Positions 41,212 to 51,800 of a DNA stretch of 64,000 nt are shown here, one piece after another. Positions within the stretch are counted from its first letter, which is position 1; each line of letters starts with the position of its first letter. The DNA lies in NCBI RefSeq assembly GCF_013402915.1, contig NC_050720.1:1302001-1366000 (forward strand), written 5' to 3'. The translations under genes and the position numbers were made by a program. The notes beneath the pieces were generated by a model. The model did not search any database and was not told the DNA's origin. It saw only the letters and a program-made list of their open reading frames with translations. The stretch is from Zygotorulaspora mrakii (taxonomy: Eukaryota; Ascomycota; Saccharomycetes; Saccharomycetales; Saccharomycetaceae).

Positions 41212-43725
41212 ATGTCGCCGTCAGTTTCGAGGATATACCAGCATCACAGACTCAACATACTGCGGACCTCGTATGTCCTATTGCTATTCGCCACGCTTCA
41301 TAGCTTAAGCAGCGGCTCGAGTGCAAAAAAGGCGGCTAAAAGAGTTATCAAAGATGAGAAGAGGCGTCTGAGGTCGGTGTCGGATCTGACCACTGGGTCA
41401 GAGGAAACAAGTGCGGAAGTGGCAGAAGGCGCGGAACGTGGCCCTGGTAAAGATACGGACTCGGATAGCGGTCGAGGTGGTGATCTAGAGGAGAGCCGGG
41501 AGAGCCGGCTTGATGAGGACAAAAAGAGAAGACGCGACAGTAGCAGACAGTTTGTTAGACTCATACTCAGAGACAAAAAATGTCTGTTCCTTTTCATATC
41601 GCAGGCTGTTCTGCTAGTGATAAGAACCTTTCTGTCACTGAGGGTAGCCACGTTGGATGGTAAGTTGGTGTCGAGCCTCGTGAAGTCCAAGTACTCGAAA
41701 TTCCTGAGGATTCTTCTGGGCCAGTGGATGGTTCTGGGTGTGCCGGCAAGTTTCATCAACTCGCTCATAAGCTATACGACAAAGCTTTGCGCTGTGACGA
41801 TGAATAGAAGAATATCGAAATTCGTGATCAACAAATATCTGAAGAATCACCATGTTTTTTATTCCGTAGCGGCTGGAGCGGGAACCACCTCTGAGATTCA
41901 AGAGCATCTGACTCGCGATATTGCTACTTTTTCAACGAATTCGTCCATGCTTTTGAATCAACTACTGAAGCCGATGCTAGATTTATTGCTCTGCTCCTTT
42001 AAGTTGTTAATCTCAAATTCAAATATGATGGGTGAGGGCACCTTAGCCCTTGGTTTGATCGTTTATATCTCCAACTTCTTCCTTAAAATGATTCAACCAA
42101 ATTTCACAAAATTAACAATGAAAAGATCGTCATTAGAAAGTTGGTTCAGATCATTACACTCGAATATTCATTCAAATAACGAAGAAATTGCTTTATTGAG
42201 GGGTCAGTCAACGGAATTAACGAATCTGGATTATTCTTTTTATCAGTTAGTGTTGTTCCTAAATAGAGAAAACAAAGCAAGAGCCCTTTACGATCTAGCA
42301 ACAAATTTCATCATCAAGTACACCTGGGGTGCCGCTGGTTTAGTTCTGTGTTCGATACCAATATTTTTCCAGAATAAAAATGAAAATGTTCATAGTGATG
42401 TCACTGCAGATTTTATCACAAACAGAAGATTACTATTGACAGCCTCAAGTTCAATTGGCAGATTCGTTGAACTCAAGAGAAATATCCAACAGTTGCGCGG
42501 TGTTTGGTTAAGATTGAACAATTTCAACGTTTTATTGAACGAAAATATAGAAAAAACTTCAAGAACGGGAAATAACATCATCAATAGTGATAATAATGAA
42601 AACGGTATTATTGAATATAATGATAAATTGATTAAATTTGAAAATGTTCCATTAGTAACACCGGCCGATCAAGTTTTAATTCCAGATTTAAATTTTGAAT
42701 TAAAACACGGTGATCATTTATTAATAATTGGTCCAAATGGATGTGGTAAATCATCATTATTTCGTATTTTAGGGGGGCTGTGGCCATTGAGGCAAGGTTC
42801 AAGTATTAGAAGGACAAAATTAACTATGCCATCAAGAACTCTTGATAATGAATGTGAAATATTTTATTTACCTCAAAAACCTCACATGGGAAGTAGATCC
42901 ACTTTTAGAGAACAAATAATTTATCCAGATTCGCTCAATCAATTTGAGAGAAAGTTTGATAATGATTATGATAAAGGTGATAAATTCCTGATTGAAATTT
43001 TAAAACTGTTAGAATTAGAAGATTTGATATCTGAAAATATGTCATTAATTCTAACAAAAAAGAACATTCAAACCATGGATAATGTTGATAATGATTTACC
43101 AATCATTGATACCAAAGATGCTTTTGATTTAACAAGAAATTGGTCTGAGGAACTTTCAATTGGTGTTCAACAAAGATTGGCAATGGCAAGGATGTATTAT
43201 CATAAACCAAAATTTGCAGTTTTAGATGAGTGTACTTCAGCCGTTTCACCGGAAATGGAGCAAAAAATGTACTCAACTGCACAAAACTTGAACATTTCAT
43301 TAATTTCCGTTTGCCACAGAACGAGTCTTTGGCATTTCCATAATTATCTTTTAAAGTTTGATGGTAGAGGTAGTTATCAATTTGGCAAATTTGATGCAAA
43401 GGAAAGACTAGCAAATGAGGAAAAATTGATGGAGCTGAATGCTGTATTAGATCAGCAAGTTCCTGTCTGGGATAAAAGATTAAAGGATTTGACCGAAGCA
43501 AGAACTTCCAATATTATCAGAAAGTCTCAAACTGACTTGAACATGCTACAATCTATAAGCAATACAGCTTTGTCAACAAATTTATTAAAACCTTCGAATG
43601 ATGTTACAATGCCAAGAGGTGGTACTGATGATAAAAGGTTATTATATAAAAGGCAAGCTTCTGAAACGCCTAATTCCGCTAATAATCAAAGGCCAACGTC
43701 CAGACTACTGAGGGAAGAAGAATGA
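41212..43725 (+). CDS. PXA2: peroxisomal long-chain acyl-CoA ABC half-transporter Pxa2
   Basis: Pxa2 pairs with Pxa1 to import long-chain acyl-CoA into peroxisomes for beta-oxidation (ABCD family). The 837-aa product (853 in S. cerevisiae) has an N-terminal membrane domain ([35 protein letters not shown], later [14 protein letters not shown]). The nucleotide-binding domain has Walker [10 protein letters not shown], the signature [13 protein letters not shown], Walker [11 protein letters not shown] and a switch His (CHRTS). A Ser/Asn-rich tail follows. The first 800 bases are visibly richer in G+C than the rest. ATG 41212 is the first in frame and gives the usual length. Confidence 0.95.
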   Translation: MSPSVSRIYQHHRLNILRTSYVLLLFATLHSLSSGSSAKKAAKRVIKDEKRRLRSVSDLTTGSEETSAEVAEGAERGPGKDTDSDSGRGGDLEESRESRLDEDKKRRRDSSRQFVRLILRDKKCLFLFISQAVLLVIRTFLSLRVATLDGKLVSSLVKSKYSKFLRILLGQWMVLGVPASFINSLISYTTKLCAVTMNRRISKFVINKYLKNHHVFYSVAAGAGTTSEIQEHLTRDIATFSTNSSMLLNQLLKPMLDLLLCSFKLLISNSNMMGEGTLALGLIVYISNFFLKMIQPNFTKLTMKRSSLESWFRSLHSNIHSNNEEIALLRGQSTELTNLDYSFYQLVLFLNRENKARALYDLATNFIIKYTWGAAGLVLCSIPIFFQNKNENVHSDVTADFITNRRLLLTASSSIGRFVELKRNIQQLRGVWLRLNNFNVLLNENIEKTSRTGNNIINSDNNENGIIEYNDKLIKFENVPLVTPADQVLIPDLNFELKHGDHLLIIGPNGCGKSSLFRILGGLWPLRQGSSIRRTKLTMPSRTLDNECEIFYLPQKPHMGSRSTFREQIIYPDSLNQFERKFDNDYDKGDKFLIEILKLLELEDLISENMSLILTKKNIQTMDNVDNDLPIIDTKDAFDLTRNWSEELSIGVQQRLAMARMYYHKPKFAVLDECTSAVSPEMEQKMYSTAQNLNISLISVCHRTSLWHFHNYLLKFDGRGSYQFGKFDAKERLANEEKLMELNAVLDQQVPVWDKRLKDLTEARTSNIIRKSQTDLNMLQSISNTALSTNLLKPSNDVTMPRGGTDDKRLLYKRQASETPNSANNQRPTSRLLREEE

Positions 43726-43953
43726 AACTGACACTATTTATAATTTTTCAACTAATAGTTTTGTAAGTATGACATATTTTTATCCCTATCTATTTTTATG
43801 TATTATTTTCTAAGTTCAAGTGAATCATTTTTTGGCATCGCTTGCATAGTTCGAAGAAAAGTAGGAAAAGGAAGTAATATACCCCTAGTAAAACTAAAAG
43901 TACTAAGCAGGATTTGTAGCTTACTGACCAGTTCTTTCAGCTTTTATGGGAAA

Positions 43954-45573
43954 ATGGATTGCTGGCATTTCATAGAAACAACGTCGTCAGGTCAACCTAT
44001 CCTTCGAGAAAATGAAAAGGACATCCTTATCGATCAGATGGTAGGTCTCTACCATAATAAATCCAAGATACTGGATCGCCAAAAAGGTCGGATTTTTTTA
44101 ACATCTCAAAGGATCATATATGTGGATAACTTAAAGCCTACCAAGAATTCCGTTTACGTGGAGTTAGATGATATTGAATCTCTGCAATATTCATCGAGGT
44201 TTTTGAAAAGATCTGCTCGGTTAATCCTGTTCCTCAAGACTGCTGATGCTCGTGATCTTGGCTACAATCACAAAAAAGACGAAGATAAAGGTATCACAAG
44301 TTGGGTTTGTCCCATTTGTATGGTTACGAACGAAAGTGAAGGTAGTATAACTGCTGATACTAAAGAACCACCTATATGCCTAAACTGTGGAGTTCCCGCT
44401 GATTATGAATTGATAAAAAATTCTATTAGTTTTACAGGCGAAGCACTAGAGGAAAGGGACCCCAATCATAGTCAAATACCAACCAGTACGAATGAACAAG
44501 ATGGGAATGTTTGCCCTGCTTGTACATTCATTAATCATCCATTGATAAGTAACTGTGAAATATGTGGTACAAGATTGTCAAATGTTAAAATACGAAAGAA
44601 AGATCTTAAATTCAAAGATTCAAGAGTTCAATTAGAATTGGAGAATCCTGTTTCGGCATCTACCAATCATTCTATGAAATTTTTCATTCAATTAAGTTTT
44701 CGAAAATCAGATGGTTTGCTGTTCGCACAAGCTACTGAAAAGACGTTAGAAGATTTGAAAAAAGCAAACTCTTCGCATATATTCAATAAGAATTTGGTCT
44801 CCATCAACGGTATAGATGTAAACAACAATTTACCTGATGAGATGCCGGTTTTAGAAACGCAGTTAAGCAAAATTGGAATTGCAAGTTTGGAGAAATCAAG
44901 AGAAACGCAATTATTAAAAAATGATATATTGTTCAACAGTGCATTGACAGATCTCAACAACTTAATGTCTTTGGTAGATGAAATCGAAACTTTATTCAAT
45001 GGGCATCGTAAGAAACTAGTAGGGGAAGGAAAAGAGTTGCAGAAACCGCTTTTGATACTCGACAGAGAAAAGTTTTATAATAAATCTCTCTTTCTTGATG
45101 AAATTGCTCGTGAAATATATGAGTTTGCTATTTCTGAATTTAAAGAGAGTAAAGAAAGAGTAGGCTACGTCATGATACCTTTGGTCGATCTATATGCGAT
45201 GTATAATAAATCAATGCGAATAGGAACGGGTCTCATCTCACCCGAAGAAATGAAGGAAGCTTGTGAAAGGTTTGAACAATTAAATCTTTTCGAGTTGAAA
45301 CTAACTCGAATCAACAAGAGAATTTTATGCATTGCATCCAAAGATTCCTTCGAATTTTTAAAGAGCAGAATAATTGATTTGGCACAGACTTTCAACGGTT
45401 GTGATTTACTGTTGCTAACTAAGAAGCTAAACGAAGAGACATCAAGTTCGTGGACTATCGGAATTCTGATGGAAATTCTGAAAAACTGTGTTGATGAGGG
45501 ATATTTAGTTATTGACGAACAGATAAGTGGTATCTATTACTACAAAAATAGCTTTTGGAGTATTCCAGAATGA
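43954..45573 (+). CDS. VPS36: ESCRT-II subunit Vps36
   Basis: Vps36 recruits ESCRT-II to endosomes by binding ubiquitin and PI3P, for sorting of membrane proteins into multivesicular bodies. The 539-aa product (566 in S. cerevisiae) has an N-terminal GLUE domain (RIFLTSQRIIYVD) split by two NZF zinc fingers with Cys119/Cys122 and Cys187/Cys190, as in S. cerevisiae. Two winged-helix modules follow (LIDEIAREIYEF-like region, YMSMRIGTGLISPEEM-like region, SGIYYYKNSFW at the end). An in-frame ATG at 43798 would add 52 residues, but MDCWHFIETTSSGQPILRE matches the known N terminus, so 43954 is chosen. It lies between chromosome XI-type PXA2 and HYM1. Confidence 0.96.
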   Translation: MDCWHFIETTSSGQPILRENEKDILIDQMVGLYHNKSKILDRQKGRIFLTSQRIIYVDNLKPTKNSVYVELDDIESLQYSSRFLKRSARLILFLKTADARDLGYNHKKDEDKGITSWVCPICMVTNESEGSITADTKEPPICLNCGVPADYELIKNSISFTGEALEERDPNHSQIPTSTNEQDGNVCPACTFINHPLISNCEICGTRLSNVKIRKKDLKFKDSRVQLELENPVSASTNHSMKFFIQLSFRKSDGLLFAQATEKTLEDLKKANSSHIFNKNLVSINGIDVNNNLPDEMPVLETQLSKIGIASLEKSRETQLLKNDILFNSALTDLNNLMSLVDEIETLFNGHRKKLVGEGKELQKPLLILDREKFYNKSLFLDEIAREIYEFAISEFKESKERVGYVMIPLVDLYAMYNKSMRIGTGLISPEEMKEACERFEQLNLFELKLTRINKRILCIASKDSFEFLKSRIIDLAQTFNGCDLLLLTKKLNEETSSSWTIGILMEILKNCVDEGYLVIDEQISGIYYYKNSFWSIPE

Positions 45574-45741
45574 CTACTTTCTGATCTCATAAGAGTTTTG
45601 TATATACTAGTCACGTAATAGTGGTTATCATTCGATTTAAACTTCGAACACTTCAAACTGCAACAACAACAACGACAAAAAATGTGTTTCCAAAGCAAAA
45701 AAAATACGCATATTGCACTTAATTTGAACTTATATTGCGCC

Positions 45742-46866
45742 TTAGGTTGCATTATTATTTGAAGGACTACTAGTAGTAGTATTCTTTGGTGGTGAACCGG
45801 CAAGGTTGCAGCTTGAATCTGCATTTGAAGAAACAATTCTTGGCAAAGATTCAATTTCCTGTATGATGAAGTCTCTCTCATCAAGGAATGTTTGATCAAG
45901 AGAATCCAATCCAAATGTCTCAAAATACATCAGCAGTTTCTCTCTGTTTTTGATCAATATATCTGAAACGGGTTTTGATTTTCGAGGATTCGCTATCATC
46001 ACCTTAAAAACATTAAACGCTTCATTTTGCAAGTTTTTTGATTTATCTGTCATGACTGTCATTATAAGTTTTAAATTCTCGGGAGAGTTGATGTACTGAT
46101 TCATTAATTGATTATTAGATCTCAATACAATTAAGGTCCCTAATAACTTGGTGCTTTGCCTCTTTGTCACATAGGTACCATGTGCAATAAGCTTGTTGAT
46201 ATTTTGAATGAAATCGACTATATTACTATCTTGACTGAAAAACTCCTTTGAGACCAGCTTTGAATGAGTGGTGAGTGCAGCACTCAAAATCTGTAATGAT
46301 TCAGTACTAATTTCGAAGTAACCTAATTTCACAAATTCAAAAAATTTCCAAATCTGCTGATCTTTCAGTATAATGCGACATAGTTGTTCATATTTGATAC
46401 ATTCCAAAATCATGTTACCCACCGGTAAGAAAATGTCATGTGCATTTTTCCCTTGAAGGGCCAGCTCAATGGTGCGCAACATTTGATTTATAGTGCGTGG
46501 TTCAGAGACCAAATAATCAACTGTCACATGCTTGTTATCTTTAGAATGTCTTAAACAAATTGAAAATATGAGTATTACTTCCTTCCTCGCCTCAAATTCT
46601 AAATCTGAGAAATGTAAAAGTAGCTCGTAGAAAAAATCATGGCGATACATGGCAGCATAGAGTTCATCAAGGGCATCTGTCGTTATATTTGTCTCAGCAT
46701 CACCCAACATAAAATGCTTCGTGCCCATTAGATATCGTGTGCACTCCTCCTGCGCTTTACGTCTGCTATCTGGGTTCCACGACGAGTCGATCTTTGACAA
46801 TTGCTCAATGATAAACTTCACATGATCTACTGGTAATTTTGGGTTTTTTTTCCACCAGAAAGTCAT
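45742..46866 (-). CDS. HYM1: MO25-family RAM-network protein Hym1
   Basis: Hym1 is the Mo25 homologue of the RAM network. It binds the kinase Kic1 and helps activate Cbk1-Mob2 for Ace2 localisation and polarised growth. The product is 374 aa from ATG 46866 (MTFWWKKNPKLP), close to the family start FWWKKNP; S. cerevisiae Hym1 is 399 aa with a longer tail. It is all alpha-helical repeat, with LIFSICLRHSKDN, GNMILECIKYEQLCR, STESLQILSAALTTH and YVTKRQSTKLLG. An in-frame ATG at 46905 would add 13 basic residues, and a TTG lies at 46938; neither aligns with the family. It is convergent with VPS36. Confidence 0.95.
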   Translation of the reverse strand: MTFWWKKNPKLPVDHVKFIIEQLSKIDSSWNPDSRRKAQEECTRYLMGTKHFMLGDAETNITTDALDELYAAMYRHDFFYELLLHFSDLEFEARKEVILIFSICLRHSKDNKHVTVDYLVSEPRTINQMLRTIELALQGKNAHDIFLPVGNMILECIKYEQLCRIILKDQQIWKFFEFVKLGYFEISTESLQILSAALTTHSKLVSKEFFSQDSNIVDFIQNINKLIAHGTYVTKRQSTKLLGTLIVLRSNNQLMNQYINSPENLKLIMTVMTDKSKNLQNEAFNVFKVMIANPRKSKPVSDILIKNREKLLMYFETFGLDSLDQTFLDERDFIIQEIESLPRIVSSNADSSCNLAGSPPKNTTTSSPSNNNAT

Positions 46867-47315
46867 GTCTAACTCTGGATTCTTGTTCTTATATTTTTTG
46901 AACATTTTCAATAAATCTATAGAATTGTCCCGTTCCAAGATTGCACGGACTGGACTTGATTGTGCCTGAAAACTGCGATGCTTTTTAGGATTAATATCAA
47001 GCTCTCTTAGTCAATCAAACTGTGATCAAGGGTTATTTTTTTGATCAATATTCGCAGTTTCATATATTTTTACACAAAGATCCAAATCTCGCGAAGTCCG
47101 CAAAGAAACAAAGGTGACCCTGCTTAACCCGTTTTAATTATGTAGATCTACGGAAGTTTAGATAGTTGACAATATTACTGGTCAACGTCTCTTTGGTAGC
47201 ATTGAACTTAGCTTTAATATCTTATAATTACATATTATTTGCATCCAAAAATACAAATATGATTTTCTTTGTTATTTTCTTCCAAAATCTGTCCTTGCCT
47301 CTGGTTTGATGATAC
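46867..47315. other. CDC73 3' end and HYM1 promoter
   Basis: This 449-base A/T-rich spacer lies between two minus-strand genes. A TGATCAA...TTGATCAA pair near 47020-47047 forms a loose inverted repeat. No named site is clear. Confidence 0.45.
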
Positions 47316-48494
47316 TCATTTGTATCCTCTTGCAATCAACTCTCTTTCAAGACTATTCCAGAAAAAGCGAACGACCTCGATGTCTTTAAACCGTATGTTT
47401 TTATCTAACTGCACTTGTTGCACATTCCATTGTTGCACATGTTGGGGTACAACGTCACCGGCGTAATGAAAATAGTAACCCTTGCAATGCTGGAATAGTT
47501 CCTGTGGAGTATTCCACTGATAGTTATTGAATTGCCACTTGTGACCCATTGTGAATACTGCAACAACTCTATCCCAGTACTCTGGTTTGGTAAACATCCT
47601 CGTATTGTTTACCACGATAAATCTGATTGGTCTTGATATCCGATCGAATTTCTTCTCAACCCTAACCAAGTCTACTTGAGATGCTGGTATGTCCCGTGGA
47701 TTTACATAGTGGGCATCCTGTAAAAATTTCTTTATGTTCGACATCGTAAACACCGAAGAGGCAGCTGAAGGTATTAAAATGATGGGGTCCTTTCTTGGGA
47801 CTTGACGAGAGGAGTCAGCAGATTTTGAAACACGACCATTGGAAGAATCATTGTGGCTTCCTTTCTTCGAATGCAATGAAGACTTCAATGACTGAACTAG
47901 TTTTAGCTCGGCATCCTTAATTAGATAGCTAAAGTTGATTGGTTTATTACCTCTCAAGGAAGAGTTATGGTCCAGCAGTACTCTTTCACGAGATAGGGCC
48001 TCCCTGAGTACCGGATCGTCATTAACATCATTGTTTTCTCCATTGGAAGGAATGGTAGAGTAACCATTTCCTGTCTTCTCTCCCTCTTTACCGTTGGTGG
48101 CAGCAGCAGCAGCCGGGGACTTCTTACCAAACCGCTCATCTTCTTTGGGCTTGGATATTTGTAAGGATCCAGAGCTTCCTGAGAGCCAATTGAGAAGACC
48201 CGTTCTTTGTAAAAATGATACGTTGAATATTTGCTTCTTCTGGCAATCAGCCAAATACTCTGCCGCATTCGAGCCTCTATGAAGCCAACACTGAATAACC
48301 ACTCTCAAAGGAACCTTCTCTCCTTCAATTTCAAAATCAGTCACCTCATCTAGAGAAAAGACTGTGGTTTTGGAGCCAAAAGATATATTTTTTGCCGCTA
48401 CAATGTCTTCAACCGGCTCTCCATCTTTATTTGTCAATTTGAAATCCTTCTTGGTTCTTAACAAATCTCTGACAATCGCTAGTACGGACGACAT
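47316..48494 (-). CDS. CDC73: Paf1 complex subunit Cdc73
   Basis: Cdc73 (parafibromin homologue) is part of the Paf1 complex, which travels with RNA polymerase II and supports Bre1-Rad6 ubiquitination of H2B; BRE1 is also in this window. The 392-aa product (393 in S. cerevisiae) has the N-terminal domain (LRTKKDFKLTNKDGEPVEDI), a Ser/Ala-rich linker and the C-terminal Ras-like domain (PIILIPSAASSVFTMSNIKKF, HKWQFNNYQWNTPQELFQH). It ends in LERELIARGYK-type residues. ATG 48494 is the first in frame and the family start. Confidence 0.97.
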   Translation of the reverse strand: MSSVLAIVRDLLRTKKDFKLTNKDGEPVEDIVAAKNISFGSKTTVFSLDEVTDFEIEGEKVPLRVVIQCWLHRGSNAAEYLADCQKKQIFNVSFLQRTGLLNWLSGSSGSLQISKPKEDERFGKKSPAAAAATNGKEGEKTGNGYSTIPSNGENNDVNDDPVLREALSRERVLLDHNSSLRGNKPINFSYLIKDAELKLVQSLKSSLHSKKGSHNDSSNGRVSKSADSSRQVPRKDPIILIPSAASSVFTMSNIKKFLQDAHYVNPRDIPASQVDLVRVEKKFDRISRPIRFIVVNNTRMFTKPEYWDRVVAVFTMGHKWQFNNYQWNTPQELFQHCKGYYFHYAGDVVPQHVQQWNVQQVQLDKNIRFKDIEVVRFFWNSLERELIARGYK

Positions 48495-48836
48495 CTCTGG
48501 AAAACAGAAAGAAAAGTAATTCTGGACTTATGCTACCGCCGTAGAAGTTGAAGTAACAACACCCTGATTTGTATGTCGTCCTGCCAGACCAGCAAGATAC
48601 ACTCTCATTAGTCTTGTTAACCATTGCAACTATTTCATGTTCGAAATTGAAAAACTTCTGCATAGGGTAACTTTTAAGTTTTCCATATTGAGCTCATCAT
48701 CTATCCTTCGAGATGAATTAGTTTTAATGCTAAGAGTGTTGTATTGGGAAACGGTCAACACAATGTTCATCTTTGCTAGCCCTCATTGCCGCAACATCGT
48801 TTTCATATATACATAAGCGTCTTTGCAACTGCTGGT
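48495..48836. other. CDC73-YLR419W divergent promoter region
   Basis: This 342-base spacer carries no strong named site. The helicase frame stays open back to a TTG at 48786, but that part does not resemble the family. Confidence 0.45.
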
Positions 48837-51800
48837 ATGGCTAAAAAGGGCAAGAGCAGCTCAAGCACGCAAGCTGTTCAGAAAACTAATAATTCGAAAA
48901 AACAAGCCAGGAGTAAAGTAGATGAGATCAACGAAACCGATTGCAATCCGAAATTAAAGCAGCAAGCTAACAGGGCCAAGGTGACTTCATCCACGAGCTG
49001 GACGGGTAAGTTGCCTCATACACTATTGCATGAAGCGTGTCAGAAAAGAAAATGGAACAAAGTCGAATATGACATGAAGAAAATAGGTGACAAAGGTATG
49101 CTTGCCATTGCTGTTATATCATGGACCAATCCTAAAACCAAGGAGGTGATAATGATCAAGTTGAATGATCCTACTTATGATAAGTTGAGCGACAAAGGCA
49201 TTTTAGTACCGCAAGAGACCCCGATGGAGGCAAGACATTTTGCTGCCACTGTAGCCTTGTATCGGATTTCTTATCATAACAACTTGCATATGATGCTACC
49301 ACCAAATCATAAAAAGCTTTGGTATGAATTAAGTGCTTATCGAACGGAGTTGATGAAGCACAATCCAAAGCGTGCTCAAAAATTATTTGATGTAGATCCA
49401 TTCAAAGCAGTATTAGAAGACCGCAAGGAGAAAGAAAAGAATCGGAAGGAACAAGATGCGAGATTCAATCAGGCAAAAAAAGAGATAAAAGCCCCTGTTC
49501 TTGTTTCTCATACTAAGAAAGCCTTTAGCGAAAATGCAAGCAAGGAGGTCAATTTACTGGATAGAAATAAAAAAATAACATCCGTGAGTTTTCCGAAAAA
49601 GGTTTGGGAGAATGCACCATTCATTGATCTCGATGAATCCTCAAGGCAGGCAATTGAATCCTCTTTGAAAGTGTACATTAATTGGTCACAAAAGAAATTA
49701 AATTCAGATCACATTCATTCTTCGGATCGCGAAAACTTGAGGCATAAATTATTATCGCTTAGCTTCAGAGTACCACATGTGGAAGAGGCAATGCATTATA
49801 AAGATCCAATATCGTTTCTGCTTTTCAATTTACCAGAAGACGATTTACCTGCATTTTTCCACAAAAGGAGAGAAGATTCAAAAGTCGTTGTTCAGATCTC
49901 TTCTTTGCCATTATCTGTGAAAAATAGTATTGAAAGGCTGGTTGAGAGTGGTGTTTCCCGAGATGAGGCTTGGTTTGCGTTAGAAAATTCGAATATGAAC
50001 GAAGGCGAGGCCGCTGGGAAATTATTGAACATTGTTTTACCTGGGATGCAATTTAGCCAGGAAATATTGATCTCGGAGGAAGAGTCTATTGAAATATGGA
50101 ATGAGGAGCTAGAAAGTTTGAAATCGATTTATGAAAATCAAGTTGAGATCATCAACCCTGATGCCTGCTATATCATTCAACTTATTCCAAAATTAAAACT
50201 TAAATTAAAAGTTTATAGAACAAAGAGCTATCCTTCAACTTTGCCCGGAATAATAGTATCGACTTTTGATAGGAATTATAAGTTGCCGGATTATATCAAA
50301 CACCAAATTCTAATAAAACTACTCCAATTCATCACAGAAAACCAACTACTGGGTGAAATGCTTGTGTACCAGATATATGAATGGCTGGTATCCAACTTGG
50401 AAGAAATTATCGAAAACCCAGGACCATTGCTTTCTGAAGAAGAAGTGCAGATTTCACTTGAAAATAATGGCAGAAAGCATCAGGAAAGAAATACGGATTC
50501 TAGGATTAGACAAAATCGTAGATTTGGAACCGCTAAAACTCTGAATGACAATGAAACGGCTAGACTTCAAGAGGAATATTTACGAAGAATAAAATCTGCA
50601 GAATTTCTCCAAATGCAGAACTTTAGATCAAAGTTACCTGCATGGCAAAAGCAAGGTTTCATAATAAATTTGGTAGAGCAAAATGAAGTTATTCTTATAA
50701 CTGGTGAAACTGGATCAGGTAAGTCAACTCAAGTGGTTCAATTCATACTGGACTCTCTTCAAGGAAAGAAGAACGACTTTGGTCAGATTAAGATTATTTG
50801 CACGCAGCCTAGGAGAATTTCAGCTATCGGGTTGGCAGAGCGTGTATCTGATGAGCGTTGTACAGAGTGTGGTGATGAGGTTGGATACATAATTAGGGGT
50901 GTGAATAACACGAAGAATACCACACGAATAAAGTTCATGACAACAGGTGTTCTTGTAAGGATGTTACAAGGTGATAAAAATATGCTGAAGAATACTATTG
51001 TTGTCATTGATGAAGTTCATGAGAGATCTATTGGCACGGATTTAGTCGTCATTTTGCTGAAAAATTTACTGGGTAAGATACCGGGTTTGAAAATTGTACT
51101 AATGAGTGCAACAGTTGATGTGAAGGCTTTTGAGGAATTTTTTCCCAGGCTAGGTAGATGCCACATTGAAGGTCGAACTTTCCCTATCAAAGATTATTTT
51201 TTGGATGATGTCTTAGAGAAATTGAATTTCAAAATAAAGATTGATAAGTTTCAAGAAAACTCGGATGAAGATTCTTACGAAATAGAGCGTAAACCAAATG
51301 CAGATTCAAGGTTTTTCAGAACAGGTCAGATCAATTATGATTTGATTCGGCAATTAGTCCAGCACATTGACGCACAATTGCAAAATGAAAATGATGATGG
51401 TTCAATTATTGTTTTTCTACCTGGTGTGGCAGAAATCAATAGATGCTGTAAGATGATATCAAGCGGCAATAATTCGAATAATTTTGTAGTTTTACCTTTA
51501 CATTCAGCACTTACACCAGAGGACCAGAGAAAAGTGTTCAAGAAGTTTAGCGGTAGGAGAAAAGTAATTGTTTCAACAAATATTGCGGAAACTTCCATTA
51601 CAATTGACGACTGTGTTGCTATAATAGATTCTGGCAGATCCAAAACCATGTTTTACAATCCTCGTGATAATACAACACGATTAGTGGAAAACTTTATTTC
51701 GAAAGCAGAAGCAAAGCAACGTAGAGGTCGTGCTGGTAGAGTTCGAGAAGGTCTGTGTTATAAGCTATTCTCTAGGAAACTCTATGACGAAGAAATGATA

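Noticed and set aside
43798..43953. 52-residue N-terminal extension of VPS36
   Set aside because: The family N terminus aligns with the ATG at 43954, and the extension has no resemblance.
47020..47047. TGATCAA inverted pair upstream of HYM1
   Set aside because: The arms are short and A/T-rich and match no known operator or hairpin of note.
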